A stretch of DNA of 64,000 nucleotides from UBA4085 sp964556755 (GCA_964556755.1 CAZKXI010000008.1:1-64000); one strand, 5' to 3'. Shown: positions 1 through 8,543, numbered from the stretch's first letter. Numbers and translations are program-made. Notes: generated by a model from the letters alone, not told the origin.

Positions 1-64
1 CTTCGCCATCCGCGAGGGCGGCCGGACCGTCGGCGCCGGCACCGTCACCGAGATCCTGGAGTAG
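1..64 (+). CDS. tuf: Elongation factor Tu, C-terminal end (5' truncated by window edge)
   Basis: Only the last 20 codons are inside the window, in the frame starting at base 2 and ending with TAG at 62-64. The residues REGGRTVGAGTVTEILE are the C-terminal end of domain 3 of EF-Tu, the GTPase that delivers aminoacyl-tRNA to the ribosome. A tuf gene just before rpsJ is the usual junction between the str and S10 operons. The 70-nt spacer to rpsJ shows no terminator or clear promoter, so co-transcription with the ribosomal genes is likely (inference). Confidence 0.93.
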   Translation, partial: FAIREGGRTVGAGTVTEILE

Positions 65-134
65 GATGGACGGAACCCCAGGGGTCCACGAACTCAGTAT
101 GTGGCCCCGCTGAAATACATCAAGGAAAGCGGTC

Positions 135-452
<318 letters not shown>

Positions 453-455
453 GCC

Positions 456-1073
456 ATGATCGACGGTCTCATCGGCAAGAAAGTGGGCATGACCCAGGCC
501 TTCGACGCCCAGGGGAACGCCGTTCCCCTGACCGTCATCCAGGCCGGGCCGTGCACCGTCATCCAGCGGAAGACCAAGGCCAAGGACGGCTACGACGCCT
601 ACCAGGTCGGCCTGGTGGAGGCCAAGCCGGCCCGCCGGCCGAGCAAGGCCCAGCAGGGCCACTTCCTCAAGTCCGGCTCGCCGGTCCTGCGGATCCTGCG
701 CGAGTTCCCGGTCAAGGGCGAGGGCAAGGAAGGCGACCAGATCTTCGTCGACATCTTCGAGGCCGGCCAGAAGGTCCACGTCACCGGCGTGGGCAAGGGC
801 AAGGGCTTCCAGGGCGTCGTCAAGCGCCACCACTTCCGGGGCGGGGCCGGAGCCCACGGCTCCATGTTCCACCGGGCCCCCGGCTCGGTCGGCGCGTCCT
901 CCTACCCCTCCCGGGTCATCCCCGGCCTGCGCATGGGCGGCCGCATGGGCGGCGACACCGTCACCGTCCGCAACCTGCGCGTCTTCGAGGCCGACCGGGA
1001 GCACAATCTGCTGATGGTCGAGGGGGCCGTGCCCGGGGCCAACGGGACGGTCGTCGTGATCGTCAAGGCGTAA
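456..1073 (+). CDS. rplC: 50S ribosomal protein L3
   Basis: The 205-residue protein starts with GLIGKKVGMTQAF, the classic L3 N-terminus. It carries the conserved internal loop GSVGASSYPSRV followed by RMGGRMGGDTVTVRNL, which reaches towards the peptidyl transferase centre. L3 is an early 50S assembly protein. The gene lies 3 nt after rpsJ and 11 nt before rplD, as in the standard S10 operon. Nothing is unusual in length or motifs. Confidence 0.98.
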   Translation: MIDGLIGKKVGMTQAFDAQGNAVPLTVIQAGPCTVIQRKTKAKDGYDAYQVGLVEAKPARRPSKAQQGHFLKSGSPVLRILREFPVKGEGKEGDQIFVDIFEAGQKVHVTGVGKGKGFQGVVKRHHFRGGAGAHGSMFHRAPGSVGASSYPSRVIPGLRMGGRMGGDTVTVRNLRVFEADREHNLLMVEGAVPGANGTVVVIVKA

Positions 1074-1084
1074 GCGAGCATCCC

Positions 1085-1705
1085 ATGGCGAAAACCAACA
1101 TCCTGGATCGCAGCGGCAAAGTCACGGCGGAGCTGGAGCTCCCGGCCGCCGTCTTCGAGGCCCCCGTCCACGAGCACCTGGTCTACGAGGCGGTCAAGGC
1201 CCAGGAGACCAACCGGCGGCGGGGCACGGTCTCGACCAAGACCCGGGCCGAGGTCAGCGGCTCCAACCGCAAGCCCTGGCGGCAGAAGGGCACCGGCCGG
1301 GCCCGGGCCGGGGCCACCCGCAACCCGCTTTGGCGCAAGGGCGGCACCACCTTCGGCCCGCGGCCGAAGACCTACGACGTCCGCCTGCCCAAGGCCATCA
1401 AGTCGCAAGCCCTGCGCTCGGCCCTGGCCGCCAAGTGGGCCGACAGCCGGCTCCTCATCGTCGAGGACCTCAAGCTCGCGGCGGCCAAGACCAAGGAGGC
1501 GGCGGCCCTGCTGCGCGGCCTGAAGGTCGACCGGGCCCTGGTCGTCGACGCCCAGGCCAACGCCGCCCTCTTCGCCGCGACCCGCAACCTGCCCGGGGTC
1601 AAGGCCGTCGACTGGCGGACGGTCAACACCCGCGACATCCTGGCCTATCCCTGGCTGGTCGTCAGCCGGCAGGCCTTCGAGTCCCTCGTGGAGAGATGGA
1701 AATGA
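1085..1705 (+). CDS. rplD: 50S ribosomal protein L4
   Basis: The 206-residue product is recognised by KPWRQKGTGRARAG, the basic exit-tunnel loop of L4, followed by NPLWRKGG. The frame is open far upstream, across rpsJ and rplC, but that part is meaningless Arg/Pro/Gly sequence. The start was placed at ATG 1085 (MAKTNILDRSG) from family length. In E. coli L4 represses its own operon through the mRNA leader; no such leader can be recognised here. The stop overlaps the rplW start as ATGA. Confidence 0.97.
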   Translation: MAKTNILDRSGKVTAELELPAAVFEAPVHEHLVYEAVKAQETNRRRGTVSTKTRAEVSGSNRKPWRQKGTGRARAGATRNPLWRKGGTTFGPRPKTYDVRLPKAIKSQALRSALAAKWADSRLLIVEDLKLAAAKTKEAAALLRGLKVDRALVVDAQANAALFAATRNLPGVKAVDWRTVNTRDILAYPWLVVSRQAFESLVERWK

Positions 1706-1998
1706 GCAAGGAACCCATCCGCATCATCCGGCGCCCGGTGATCACCGAGAAGTCGACCGCCCAGAAGGACAAGTTCCACGAGGTCTGCTTCGAGGTGGCC
1801 CGCGACGCCAACAAGACCGAGATCAAGAAGGCCGTCGAGCGGCTCTTCAAGGTCAAGGTCGCAAGCGTCCGGACCCAGGTCCGGCCCGGCAAGGAGCGCC
1901 GGGTCGGCCGCCACTCCGGCCATACCAGCGACTGGAAGAAAGCCATCGTCCGCCTGAAAGAGGGCGAGAAGATGATCCAATACTTCGAGGCGGTGTAA
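1702..1998 (+). CDS. rplW: 50S ribosomal protein L23
   Basis: The 98-residue protein has the L23 signature RRPVITEKST near its N-terminus. L23 lies at the tunnel exit and docks trigger factor and SRP. Two in-frame ATGs compete (1696 and 1702). A GGAGAG at 1690-1695 abuts the first and is 6 nt from the second, so 1702 was chosen, giving an ATGA overlap with the rplD stop. The downstream gap to rplB is 1 nt. Confidence 0.96.
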   Translation: MSKEPIRIIRRPVITEKSTAQKDKFHEVCFEVARDANKTEIKKAVERLFKVKVASVRTQVRPGKERRVGRHSGHTSDWKKAIVRLKEGEKMIQYFEAV

Positions 1999-1999
1999 C

Positions 2000-2827
2000 A
2001 TGGGCATCAAGACCTACCGGCCCCTGACGGCCGGTCTCCGCCACCGGACCGGCCTGACCTACGAGGAGCTGACCGGCGACGCGCCGTACCGGCCGCTGCT
2101 GGAGCCCCGGCCCAAGTCCGGCGGCCGCAACAACAAGGGCCGCCTGTCGACCCGCCACCGCGGCGGCGGCAACAAGCGCCTCTACCGGCGGATCGACTTC
2201 CGGCGCGACAAGCTGGACATCCCCGGCCAGGTGGAGACCATCGAGTACGACCCCAACCGCTCCTCCTTCATCGCTCTGATCAAGTACCGGGACGGGGAGC
2301 GGCGCTACATCCTGGCCCCGCAGGGCCTCCAGGCCGGGCAGATGATCCTGGCCTCGGACGGGGTGGTCGACATCGTCGCCGGCAACGCCACCCGGCTCCG
2401 CCACATCCCCCTGGGCACGGTCATCCACAACGTCGAGCTGCACAAGAACGCCGGCGGCCAGATCTGCCGCACGGCCGGGGCCGGGGCCCAGATCCTGGCC
2501 AAGGAGGGCGACTGGGCCCAGGTCCGGCTGCCCTCCAGCGAGATCCGCAAGGTCGAGCTGGACTGCCGGGCCACCATCGGCCAGGTCGGCAACCTCGACC
2601 ATCAGAACGTCTCCGTCGGCAAGGCCGGCCGGACGCGCTGGCGCGGCTGGCGGCCCCACGTCCGGGGCACGGCCATGAATCCCATCGACCACCCCCACGG
2701 CGGCGGCGAGGGCAAGGCCAAGGGCGGCCGCCATCCGGTCAGCCCCGAGGGCCTCCCGACCAAGGGCTTCAAGACGCGGGCCAACAAGCGGACCTCGGTC
2801 TTCATCGTCAGACGCAGGAGCAAGTAA
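2000..2827 (+). CDS. rplB: 50S ribosomal protein L2
   Basis: This is a 275-residue L2. The C-terminal third has the invariant MNPIDHPHGGGEGK segment with the histidine close to the peptidyl transferase centre, and GGRHPVSPEG after it. The N-terminal segment GGRNNKGRLSTRHRGGG is also typical. L2 is needed for subunit association and 23S folding. It is packed between rplW (1 nt) and rpsS (2 nt). Confidence 0.98.
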   Translation: MGIKTYRPLTAGLRHRTGLTYEELTGDAPYRPLLEPRPKSGGRNNKGRLSTRHRGGGNKRLYRRIDFRRDKLDIPGQVETIEYDPNRSSFIALIKYRDGERRYILAPQGLQAGQMILASDGVVDIVAGNATRLRHIPLGTVIHNVELHKNAGGQICRTAGAGAQILAKEGDWAQVRLPSSEIRKVELDCRATIGQVGNLDHQNVSVGKAGRTRWRGWRPHVRGTAMNPIDHPHGGGEGKAKGGRHPVSPEGLPTKGFKTRANKRTSVFIVRRRSK

Positions 2828-2829
2828 CC

Positions 2830-3120
2830 ATGGGCCGTTCACTGAGCAAAGGACCCTTCATCGACGAGCACCTGGCGGCCAAGGTCGCGGCCCAGGCCGG
2901 CGAGGCGCAGAAGCGCGCCGTCATCAAGACCTGGTCGCGGCGCTCGATCGTCATCCCCGAGATGGTCGGCCTGACCATCGCCGTCCACAACGGGCGCAAG
3001 TTCATCCCGGTCTTCGTCACCGAGAACATGGTCGGCCACCGGCTGGGGGAGTTCTCCCCGAGCCGGACCTTCAAGGGCCACACCTCCAAGGCGGCCAAGG
3101 CCGTGAAAGTAGGCAAGTGA
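2830..3120 (+). CDS. rpsS: 30S ribosomal protein S19
   Basis: This 96-residue protein begins GRSLSKGPFIDEHL and ends with GHRLGEFSPSRTFKGH, both hallmarks of S19. S19 binds the 30S head with S13 and contacts the A-site finger. A purine-rich AGGAGCAAGT stretch within the end of rplB serves as its ribosome binding site. Length and position (L2-S19-L22) are standard. Confidence 0.98.
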   Translation: MGRSLSKGPFIDEHLAAKVAAQAGEAQKRAVIKTWSRRSIVIPEMVGLTIAVHNGRKFIPVFVTENMVGHRLGEFSPSRTFKGHTSKAAKAVKVGK

Positions 3121-3121
3121 C

Positions 3122-3484
3122 ATGGACGCCCCGGTCTACCTTTCGCACGCCGTGACCCGGCACGTCCGGGTCTCGGCCCAGAAGACCCGGCTGGTCGCCG
3201 ACCAGGTCCGGGACAAGCTGGTCGGCGAGGCCCTGACCATCCTCCGCTTCACGGCCAAGAAGAAGCCCTCCCAGGTCATCGAGAAGACCCTCCGCTCGGC
3301 CATCGCCAACGCCCAGCAGAAGTCGCCGGGCCTGGACGTGGACGGCCTGGTCGTGGCCGACATCCACGTCGACCAGGGGCCGTCCTGGAAGCGCATCCGG
3401 CCGGCCCCCATGGGCCGGGCCTACCGGGTCCTCAAGCGCACCAGCCACGTCCACGTCTACCTGCAAGAACGGAAAGGAAAGTAA
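3122..3484 (+). CDS. rplV: 50S ribosomal protein L22
   Basis: The 120-residue protein has the L22 core VRVSAQKTRLVADQVR at the N-terminus. Its beta-hairpin region GPSWKRIRPAPMGRAYRVLK lines the exit tunnel and is where macrolide-resistance mutations fall in other species; the arginine and alanine pattern here looks wild type. It starts 1 nt after the rpsS stop. Confidence 0.97.
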   Translation: MDAPVYLSHAVTRHVRVSAQKTRLVADQVRDKLVGEALTILRFTAKKKPSQVIEKTLRSAIANAQQKSPGLDVDGLVVADIHVDQGPSWKRIRPAPMGRAYRVLKRTSHVHVYLQERKGK

Positions 3485-3487
3485 GCC

Positions 3488-4156
3488 ATGGGACAGAAGA
3501 CGCACCCGCACGGTTTCCGGCTGGGCTTCAACAAGCAGTGGAGCTCCCGCTGGTTCGCCCATGGGCCGGAGTACGCCCGCCTGATCCACGAAGACCTGAA
3601 GATGAAGAAGGACGTGAAGGAGAAGTACTTTCACGCCGGCATCGCCGAGGTGGCCGTGGAGCGGGTCGGGCCCAAGGTCCGGGTCCTGGTCCACACCTCC
3701 CGGCCGGGCATCATCATCGGCCGCGGCGGCAAGGAGATCGAGGGCCTGAAGACCTTCCTGGAGAAGATCTGCAAGAAGGAAGTCTACGTCGACATCCGCG
3801 AGATCGACAAGGCCGAGCTCAACTCCCTGCTGGTGGCGGAAGGCATCGCCGTCCAGCTGGAGAAGCGCATCGCCTACCGCCGGGCCATGCGCAAGGCCGT
3901 CGAGTCGGCCCTCCGGCAGGGGGCCAAGGGCATCAAGATCATGTGCTCCGGCCGCCTGGGCGGGGTCGAGATCGCCCGCACCGAGTGGTACCTGCGCGGC
4001 CAGCTGCCGCTGCAGACGCTCAAGGCCGACATCGACTACGGCTTCACCGAGGCCTTCACCACGTACGGCCAGATCGGCATCAAGGTCTGGATCTACAAGG
4101 GCGAGGTCGAGAAGGCCAAGATGACCTCGCAGGTGGCGGAGGTTGAGGAGATCTGA
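3488..4156 (+). CDS. rpsC: 30S ribosomal protein S3
   Basis: The 222-residue S3 starts MGQKTHPHGFRLG. A type II KH domain with the loop IIIGRGGKEIEGLK lies at about residues 75-90, and the C-terminal domain contains GAKGIKIMCSGRLGG. S3 sits at the mRNA entry tunnel and contributes to helicase activity. The C-terminus ends in a short acidic tail (VAEVEEI). It is flanked by rplV (3 nt) and rplP (2 nt). Confidence 0.98.
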   Translation: MGQKTHPHGFRLGFNKQWSSRWFAHGPEYARLIHEDLKMKKDVKEKYFHAGIAEVAVERVGPKVRVLVHTSRPGIIIGRGGKEIEGLKTFLEKICKKEVYVDIREIDKAELNSLLVAEGIAVQLEKRIAYRRAMRKAVESALRQGAKGIKIMCSGRLGGVEIARTEWYLRGQLPLQTLKADIDYGFTEAFTTYGQIGIKVWIYKGEVEKAKMTSQVAEVEEI

Positions 4157-4158
4157 CC

Positions 4159-4581
4159 ATGTTGATGCCGAAGAAAGTCAAGTACCGCAAGACCTCCCGC
4201 GGCCGCATGCGGGGCCAGGCCCAGAGGGCCGCGACCCTGTCGTTCGGCGAATACGGCCTGCAGGCCATGGAGTGCGGCTGGGTCACGGCCCGCCAGCTCG
4301 AGGCCGGCCGCATCACCATCACCCGGTTCATGAAGCGGCGGGGCAAGCTGTGGCTGCGGGCCTTCCCCTGGAAGCCCGTGACCAAGAAGCCCGTCGAGGT
4401 CCGCATGGGCAAGGGCAAGGGCGACCCGGAGTTCTGGGTCGACGTCGTCAAGCCCGGCCGGATCCTGTTCGAGCTGGAGGGCGTGACCGAGGACGTGGCC
4501 CGCGAGGCCATGCGCCTGGCCGCCCAGAAGCTCCCCGTCCTGACCCGCTTCGTCAGCCGCGAGAATCGAGACCTGAGATGA
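4159..4581 (+). CDS. rplP: 50S ribosomal protein L16
   Basis: The 140-residue protein starts MLMPKKVKYRK, matching the family so well that the first ATG (4159) is preferred over the one two codons on. It carries GEYGLQAMECGWVTARQLEA and KPVEVRMGKGKGDPEFWV. L16 organises the A site of the 50S subunit. Its TGA overlaps the rpmC ATG. Confidence 0.98.
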   Translation: MLMPKKVKYRKTSRGRMRGQAQRAATLSFGEYGLQAMECGWVTARQLEAGRITITRFMKRRGKLWLRAFPWKPVTKKPVEVRMGKGKGDPEFWVDVVKPGRILFELEGVTEDVAREAMRLAAQKLPVLTRFVSRENRDLR

Positions 4582-4787
4582 AATCCCAAGAGCTTCGAGA
4601 GATGAGCACGGACGAGCTCGAGCGCAAGAAGGCCGAGCTCAAGGATCAGCTGTTCAAGCTCCGCTTCCAGAACGAGCTCGGCCAGCTGGACAGCTTCGCC
4701 AAGATGAGCGCCCTGCGCAAGGACATCGCCCGCATCGAGACGATCCTGCAGGAAGACAAGGCGAAGGGAAGGACGGCAACCCCATGA
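4578..4787 (+). CDS. rpmC: 50S ribosomal protein L29
   Basis: This is a 69-residue coiled-coil protein: MKSQELREMSTDELERKK, then LRFQNELGQLDS and an IARIETIL helix, as in L29. It binds near the tunnel exit next to L23. It starts at the ATGA overlap with rplP and ends in an ATGA overlap with rpsQ. The start is fixed by that overlap and by family length (60-70 aa). Confidence 0.95.
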   Translation: MKSQELREMSTDELERKKAELKDQLFKLRFQNELGQLDSFAKMSALRKDIARIETILQEDKAKGRTATP

Positions 4788-5179
4788 CGAGCACCGCGCC
4801 CACGCGCAAGACGACCAAGGTCGGCCTGGTCACGGCCAAGAAGACGGCCAAGACCGTGACCGTCCAGGTGGAGCGGCAGGTCCGCCACCCCCTGTACAAG
4901 AAGATCATCCGCCGCCGGCGGACCTTCCTGGCCCACGACGAGCGGGACGCCTGCAAGGTCGGCGACAAGGTCCGGATCATCGAGACCCGCCCGATCAGCA
5001 AGCGCAAGCGCTGGCGGGTGACCGCCATCCTGGGGGCCGACGCGACCCTGACGGCCAGCGAGATCGGCGAGGTCGTCATCCCGGCCGCCGTCGCGACCCC
5101 GGCCGCCGAAGCCGCCGCCCCGGCCGTCCCGGGCGAGGCCGAGGCGGCCGCCGAGCCGGGGGAGGAGACGAAGCCATGA
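4784..5179 (+). CDS. rpsQ: 30S ribosomal protein S17 with C-terminal low-complexity extension
   Basis: The first 85-90 residues are a normal S17 OB-fold: KTAKTVTVQVERQVRHPLYK followed by DERDACKVGDKVRIIETRPI and KRKRWRV. Typical S17 is 80-90 aa; this one is 131 aa. The extra 40 or so residues (about 92-131) are almost entirely Ala, Pro, Glu and Val, acidic overall and probably disordered. The tail is in frame and ends in an ATGA overlap with rplN, so it is unlikely to be a sequencing error. Its role is unknown. Confidence 0.95.
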   Translation: MTSTAPTRKTTKVGLVTAKKTAKTVTVQVERQVRHPLYKKIIRRRRTFLAHDERDACKVGDKVRIIETRPISKRKRWRVTAILGADATLTASEIGEVVIPAAVATPAAEAAAPAVPGEAEAAAEPGEETKP

Positions 5180-5544
5180 TCCAGCAGTACACGCTGCTCA
5201 AGGTCGCCGACAACTCCGGAGCCCGCAAGATCCGGGCCATCACCCCGCAGGGCGGGGGAGTCGGCCTGATCTGCTCCATCGGCGACGTCATCTCGGCCAC
5301 CGTCCGCGAGGCCGAGCCCGACAGCAAGGTGGCCAAGGGCAAGGTCGTCCGGGCCGTCGTCGTCCGGGCCCGCAAGGAGATCCGCCGCCGCGACGGGTCC
5401 TACATCCGCTTCGACGACAACGCCGCCGTCATCATCGACAAGTCCAACGAGCCGGTCGGGACCCGCGTCTTCGGCCCGGTCGGCCGCGAGCTGCGGGAGA
5501 AGAAGTTCACCAAGATCATCTCCCTGGCCCCGGAGGTGCTGTGA
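5176..5544 (+). CDS. rplN: 50S ribosomal protein L14
   Basis: The 122-residue L14 starts MIQQYTLLKVADNSGARK and contains VVVRARKEIRRRDGSYIRFD and NEPVGTRVFGPVGRELR. It forms bridge B8 with 16S rRNA and docks RsfS. It overlaps rpsQ by 4 nt; its TGA shares one base with the rplX ATG (TGATG). Confidence 0.98.
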   Translation: MIQQYTLLKVADNSGARKIRAITPQGGGVGLICSIGDVISATVREAEPDSKVAKGKVVRAVVVRARKEIRRRDGSYIRFDDNAAVIIDKSNEPVGTRVFGPVGRELREKKFTKIISLAPEVL

Positions 5545-5876
5545 TGGGCGCCGGCATCCGCAAGAACGACACCGTCATCGTCCGCCAGGGCAAGGACAAG
5601 GGCAAGGTCGGCAAGGTCCTCCAGGTCCTGCCCGACAAGGGCAAGGCCGTGGTCGAGCGGCTGAACTTCGTCAAGGAGTTCATCCGTCCCGACCGGTCCA
5701 AGAACCGCCAGGGCGGGATCATGGACCGCGAGGCGCCCATCCCCCTGTCCCGGCTGATGCTCTACTGCGGCGAGTGCGCCGCCGGCGTCCGGCCGCGGTC
5801 CAAGCGGCTGGCCGACGGCACCCGGCAGCGGATCTGCCCCAAGTGCGACGGCCCGCTGGACGGCAAGACCAAGTGA
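5544..5876 (+). CDS. rplX: 50S ribosomal protein L24 (zinc-ribbon type)
   Basis: The 110-residue protein has an N-terminal KOW motif (DTVIVRQGKDKGKVGKVLQV) typical of L24, an assembly initiator of the 50S. The C-terminal half has a four-cysteine set, CGEC and CPKC, spaced like a zinc ribbon, as in many bacterial L24 proteins. A GTG at 5541 is also possible, but ATG 5544 lies 7 nt after a GGAGG and gives the usual TGATG coupling with rplN. Confidence 0.96.
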   Translation: MGAGIRKNDTVIVRQGKDKGKVGKVLQVLPDKGKAVVERLNFVKEFIRPDRSKNRQGGIMDREAPIPLSRLMLYCGECAAGVRPRSKRLADGTRQRICPKCDGPLDGKTK

Positions 5877-5886
5877 GGAGAGAGCC

Positions 5887-6429
5887 ATGAGCCGCCTGCA
5901 GGACCGCTACAAGTCGGAGGTCGTGCCCGAGCTGGAGAAGGAGTTCGGCATCACCAACCCCATGGCCGTGCCCCGGCTGGAGAAGATCGTCATCAACGTC
6001 GGCGTCGGCGAGGCCCTCCAGAACGCCAAGCTGCTGGACGCGGCCAAGGCCGAGCTGACCCAGATCGCCGGCCAGGCCCCGGTCATCTCCCGGGCCAAGA
6101 AGTCCATCTCCTCCTTCAAGCTGCGCAAGGGCGCGGCCATCGCCTGCTTCGTCACCCTCCGCCACAAGAGGATGTACGAGTTCCTGGACCGCCTGGTCAA
6201 TGTCGTCATGCCCCGCGTCCGCGACTTCCGCGGCGTCTCGCCCAAGGCCTTCGACGGCCGGGGCAACTACACCCTGGGGCTGCGCGACCAGCTGGTCTTT
6301 CCCGAGATCGACTACACCAAGGTCGAGAAGACCCGAGGCATGAATATCACGATCGTCACGACGGCCCGGACGAACGCCGAAGCCCTGGCCCTGCTGAAGA
6401 AGCTGGGCATGCCCTTCCGCGAGTCGTGA
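5887..6429 (+). CDS. rplE: 50S ribosomal protein L5
   Basis: The 180-residue L5 contains NPMAVPRLEKIVINVGVG near the N-terminus, KKSISSFKLRKG in the 5S rRNA binding region, and RDFRGVSPKAFDGRGNY. L5 anchors 5S rRNA in the central protuberance. A GAGGAGAG ribosome binding site precedes the ATG. It lies between rplX and rpsZ as in the spc operon. Confidence 0.98.
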   Translation: MSRLQDRYKSEVVPELEKEFGITNPMAVPRLEKIVINVGVGEALQNAKLLDAAKAELTQIAGQAPVISRAKKSISSFKLRKGAAIACFVTLRHKRMYEFLDRLVNVVMPRVRDFRGVSPKAFDGRGNYTLGLRDQLVFPEIDYTKVEKTRGMNITIVTTARTNAEALALLKKLGMPFRES

Positions 6430-6445
6430 CGAAGGAGAGGTGACC

Positions 6446-6631
6446 GTGTCCACCACATCGGCATTCGCCAAGTACGTTCGCAAGCCCAAGTACGCCATCC
6501 GAACCCACAACCGCTGCCGCATCTGCGGCCGCTCCCGCGGCTACTACCGGAAGTTCGACATGTGCCGCCTGTGCTTCCGCGAGCTGGCCCACAAGGGCGA
6601 GATCCCCGGCGTCGTCAAGGCGTCCTGGTAA
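6446..6631 (+). CDS. rpsZ: 30S ribosomal protein S14, zinc-binding short (type Z) form
   Basis: With the GTG at 6446 the product is 61 residues, exactly the length of the short zinc-type S14. It has two CxxC knuckles (CRIC and CRLC) and ends GVVKASW. An earlier GTG at 6440 overlaps the GGAGAGG ribosome binding site and was rejected. The short form binds one zinc ion in the 30S head; the alternative long S14 lacks the cysteines. Confidence 0.97.
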   Translation: MSTTSAFAKYVRKPKYAIRTHNRCRICGRSRGYYRKFDMCRLCFRELAHKGEIPGVVKASW

Positions 6632-6641
6632 GGAGCAGACC

Positions 6642-7040
6642 ATGAGCGCAGTCGATCCCATCGCGGACTTCCTGACCCGCGTCCGCAACGCCTCGCGCAT
6701 CAAGCGGCGCGAGGTCCAGATGCCCTCCTCCGGATTGAAGGTCGAGATCGCCAAGATCCTCAAGGAGGAAGGCTACATCAAGAACTACAAGGTCCTGGAG
6801 ACCAAGCCCCAGAACGTCCTGACCGTGACCCTCAAGTACGCCGAAGCCGGGACGGCCGTCATCACCGGCTCGCGCCGGGTCAGCCGGCCCGGCTGCCGGG
6901 TCTTCTGCACCCGGGACGCCGTGCCCAAGGTCCTGGACGGCCTGGGCCTGGCCATCATCTCCACGTCGCAGGGCGTCGTCTCCGGCAAGCGCTGCGAGGA
7001 GCTGGGGCTGGGCGGCGAGGTCCTCTGCACCATCTGGTGA
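6642..7040 (+). CDS. rpsH: 30S ribosomal protein S8
   Basis: The 132-residue protein starts with DPIADFLTRVRNASR and ends with STSQGVVSGKRCEELGLGGE, close to the S8 consensus (STSxGxMTDxxAR...GGE). S8 binds helix 21 of 16S rRNA and represses the spc operon in E. coli by binding mRNA at rplE; that regulation has not been looked for here. A GGAGCAGACC stretch precedes the ATG. Confidence 0.97.
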   Translation: MSAVDPIADFLTRVRNASRIKRREVQMPSSGLKVEIAKILKEEGYIKNYKVLETKPQNVLTVTLKYAEAGTAVITGSRRVSRPGCRVFCTRDAVPKVLDGLGLAIISTSQGVVSGKRCEELGLGGEVLCTIW

Positions 7041-7062
7041 GGCCCGAGGAAAGGATTCCGCC

Positions 7063-7608
7063 ATGTCGCGCATAGGCAAACGACCGATTCCCATCCCGGC
7101 CGGGGTCAAGGTGACCATCCTCCCCGACGGGATCGAGTTCGAGGCCAAGAAGGGCAAGCTCCGCACGCCCCTCCATCCCGGCATCACGGCCCAGGCCGAG
7201 TCCGGCCAGCTGCTGCTGCAGCGGCGGGACGACTCCAAGCCCCAGAAGGCCCTGCACGGCATGTGCCGGGCCCTGGCCGCCAACGCCGTCCTGGGCCTGA
7301 CCCAGGGCTTCCAGAAGCAGCTGGAGATCGTCGGCGTCGGCTACAAGGCCAAGCTGGAGAAGGACAAGCTGGAGCTGGCTTTGGGCTACTCGCGGCCGAT
7401 GATCTACACCGTCCCGCCCGACGTCGAGGTGGTGGTGGAGAAGCCGACCCTGCTGACCGTGCGGGGCATCGACCGGCAGCGGGTGGGCCAGGTGGCGGAC
7501 GACATCAAGAAGTTCCGCAAGCCCGACCCGTACAAGCAGAAGGGCGTCCGCTACGTCGGCGAGCGCCTGATCAAGAAGGAACGGAAAGCGGGGGTGACCG
7601 GTGCTTAA
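7063..7608 (+). CDS. rplF: 50S ribosomal protein L6
   Basis: The 181-residue L6 starts MSRIGKRPIPIPAGV. Its second half contains KFRKPDPYKQKGVRYVGE, close to the L6 signature PEPYKGKGIRY. L6 lies at the base of the L7/L12 stalk. The gap to rpsH is 22 nt with a GAGGAAAGG ribosome binding site. Its TAA at 7606-7608 overlaps the first 8 nt of rplR. Confidence 0.98.
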   Translation: MSRIGKRPIPIPAGVKVTILPDGIEFEAKKGKLRTPLHPGITAQAESGQLLLQRRDDSKPQKALHGMCRALAANAVLGLTQGFQKQLEIVGVGYKAKLEKDKLELALGYSRPMIYTVPPDVEVVVEKPTLLTVRGIDRQRVGQVADDIKKFRKPDPYKQKGVRYVGERLIKKERKAGVTGA

Positions 7609-7975
7609 AGACAAGTCGATCAGCAAGAGCGAGGCCAAGGGCCGCATCCGGGCCCGCATCCGCAAGACCGTCCGCGGCACGGCCGACCGTCCCCGGCTGC
7701 ACGTCTTCAAGAGCAACCGCTACGTCTACACCCAGGCCGTCAACGACGACACCGGGACGATCCTGGCCGCCGCCTCGACCCTGGAGAAGGACGTTCAGGC
7801 CGTGGCCAAGAACACCAAGAACCTGGCCGGCTGCGAGAAGCTGGGCGAGGTCATGGCCCGCCGGCTGCGGGAGAAGAACATCGACAAGATCGTCTTCGAC
7901 CGCGGGATCTACCCCTACCACGGCCGGATCAAGGCCCTGGCCGAGGCCCTGCGCAAGGGCGGGCTGACGTTCTAG
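7601..7975 (+). CDS. rplR: 50S ribosomal protein L18
   Basis: The 124-residue protein starts at GTG 7601, overlapping rplF by 8 nt. The core DRPRLHVFKSNRYVYTQAVND and the C-terminal FDRGIYPYHGRIKALAEALR are the L18 signatures (usual form FDRxGYxYHGRVKALA). L18 binds 5S rRNA together with L5. Confidence 0.97.
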   Translation: MLKDKSISKSEAKGRIRARIRKTVRGTADRPRLHVFKSNRYVYTQAVNDDTGTILAAASTLEKDVQAVAKNTKNLAGCEKLGEVMARRLREKNIDKIVFDRGIYPYHGRIKALAEALRKGGLTF

Positions 7976-7991
7976 GCCGCAAGGAGCAAAC

Positions 7992-8543
7992 ATGGCGCAA
8001 GAGCAAGACGTCAAGGACAAGCCCGAGGCGGCCGCCGCCCCGGTTCCGGAGCCGGTCGAGGACATCGGCGAGCTCAAGGACCAGGTCATCCACATCCGGC
8101 GGGTGACCAAGGTCGTCAAGGGCGGCAAGAACCTCAGCTTCTCGGCCCTGGTCGCGGTCGGCAACTACCGCGGCATCGTCGGCATCGGCAAGGGCAAGGC
8201 CCGCGAGGTCCCCTCGGCCATCGCCAAGGCCGTGGAGAACGCCAAGAAGCACCTGGTCCGGGTGACCCTGGCCGAGACGACCATCCCCCACCTGGTCCGG
8301 GGCGAGGCCGACGCCGGCGCGGTCGTCCTGCGGCCCGCCTCCAAGGGCACCGGCGTCATCGCCGGCGGGGCCGTCCGGGTGATCATGGAGCTGGCCGGGA
8401 TCAAGGACATTCTGACCAAGTCGCTGCGCAGCTCCAACCCCATCTCCGTGGCCCACGCCACCATGGACGCCCTGCGGCGGATCAAGGACCCGGTCGTGGT
8501 CGGCCGGAATCGCGGCAAGGCCGCGGGGACGGTCTGGCAATGA
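7992..8543 (+). CDS. rpsE: 30S ribosomal protein S5
   Basis: The 183-residue S5 has a 25-residue variable N-terminus rich in Ala, Pro and Glu. The double-stranded RNA-binding fold follows, with VVKGGKNLSFSALVAVGN and GIGKGKAREVPSAIAKA, and then ASKGTGVIAGGAVR. S5 acts in decoding fidelity and the mRNA entry helicase. It ends in an ATGA overlap with rpmD. Confidence 0.98.
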   Translation: MAQEQDVKDKPEAAAAPVPEPVEDIGELKDQVIHIRRVTKVVKGGKNLSFSALVAVGNYRGIVGIGKGKAREVPSAIAKAVENAKKHLVRVTLAETTIPHLVRGEADAGAVVLRPASKGTGVIAGGAVRVIMELAGIKDILTKSLRSSNPISVAHATMDALRRIKDPVVVGRNRGKAAGTVWQ

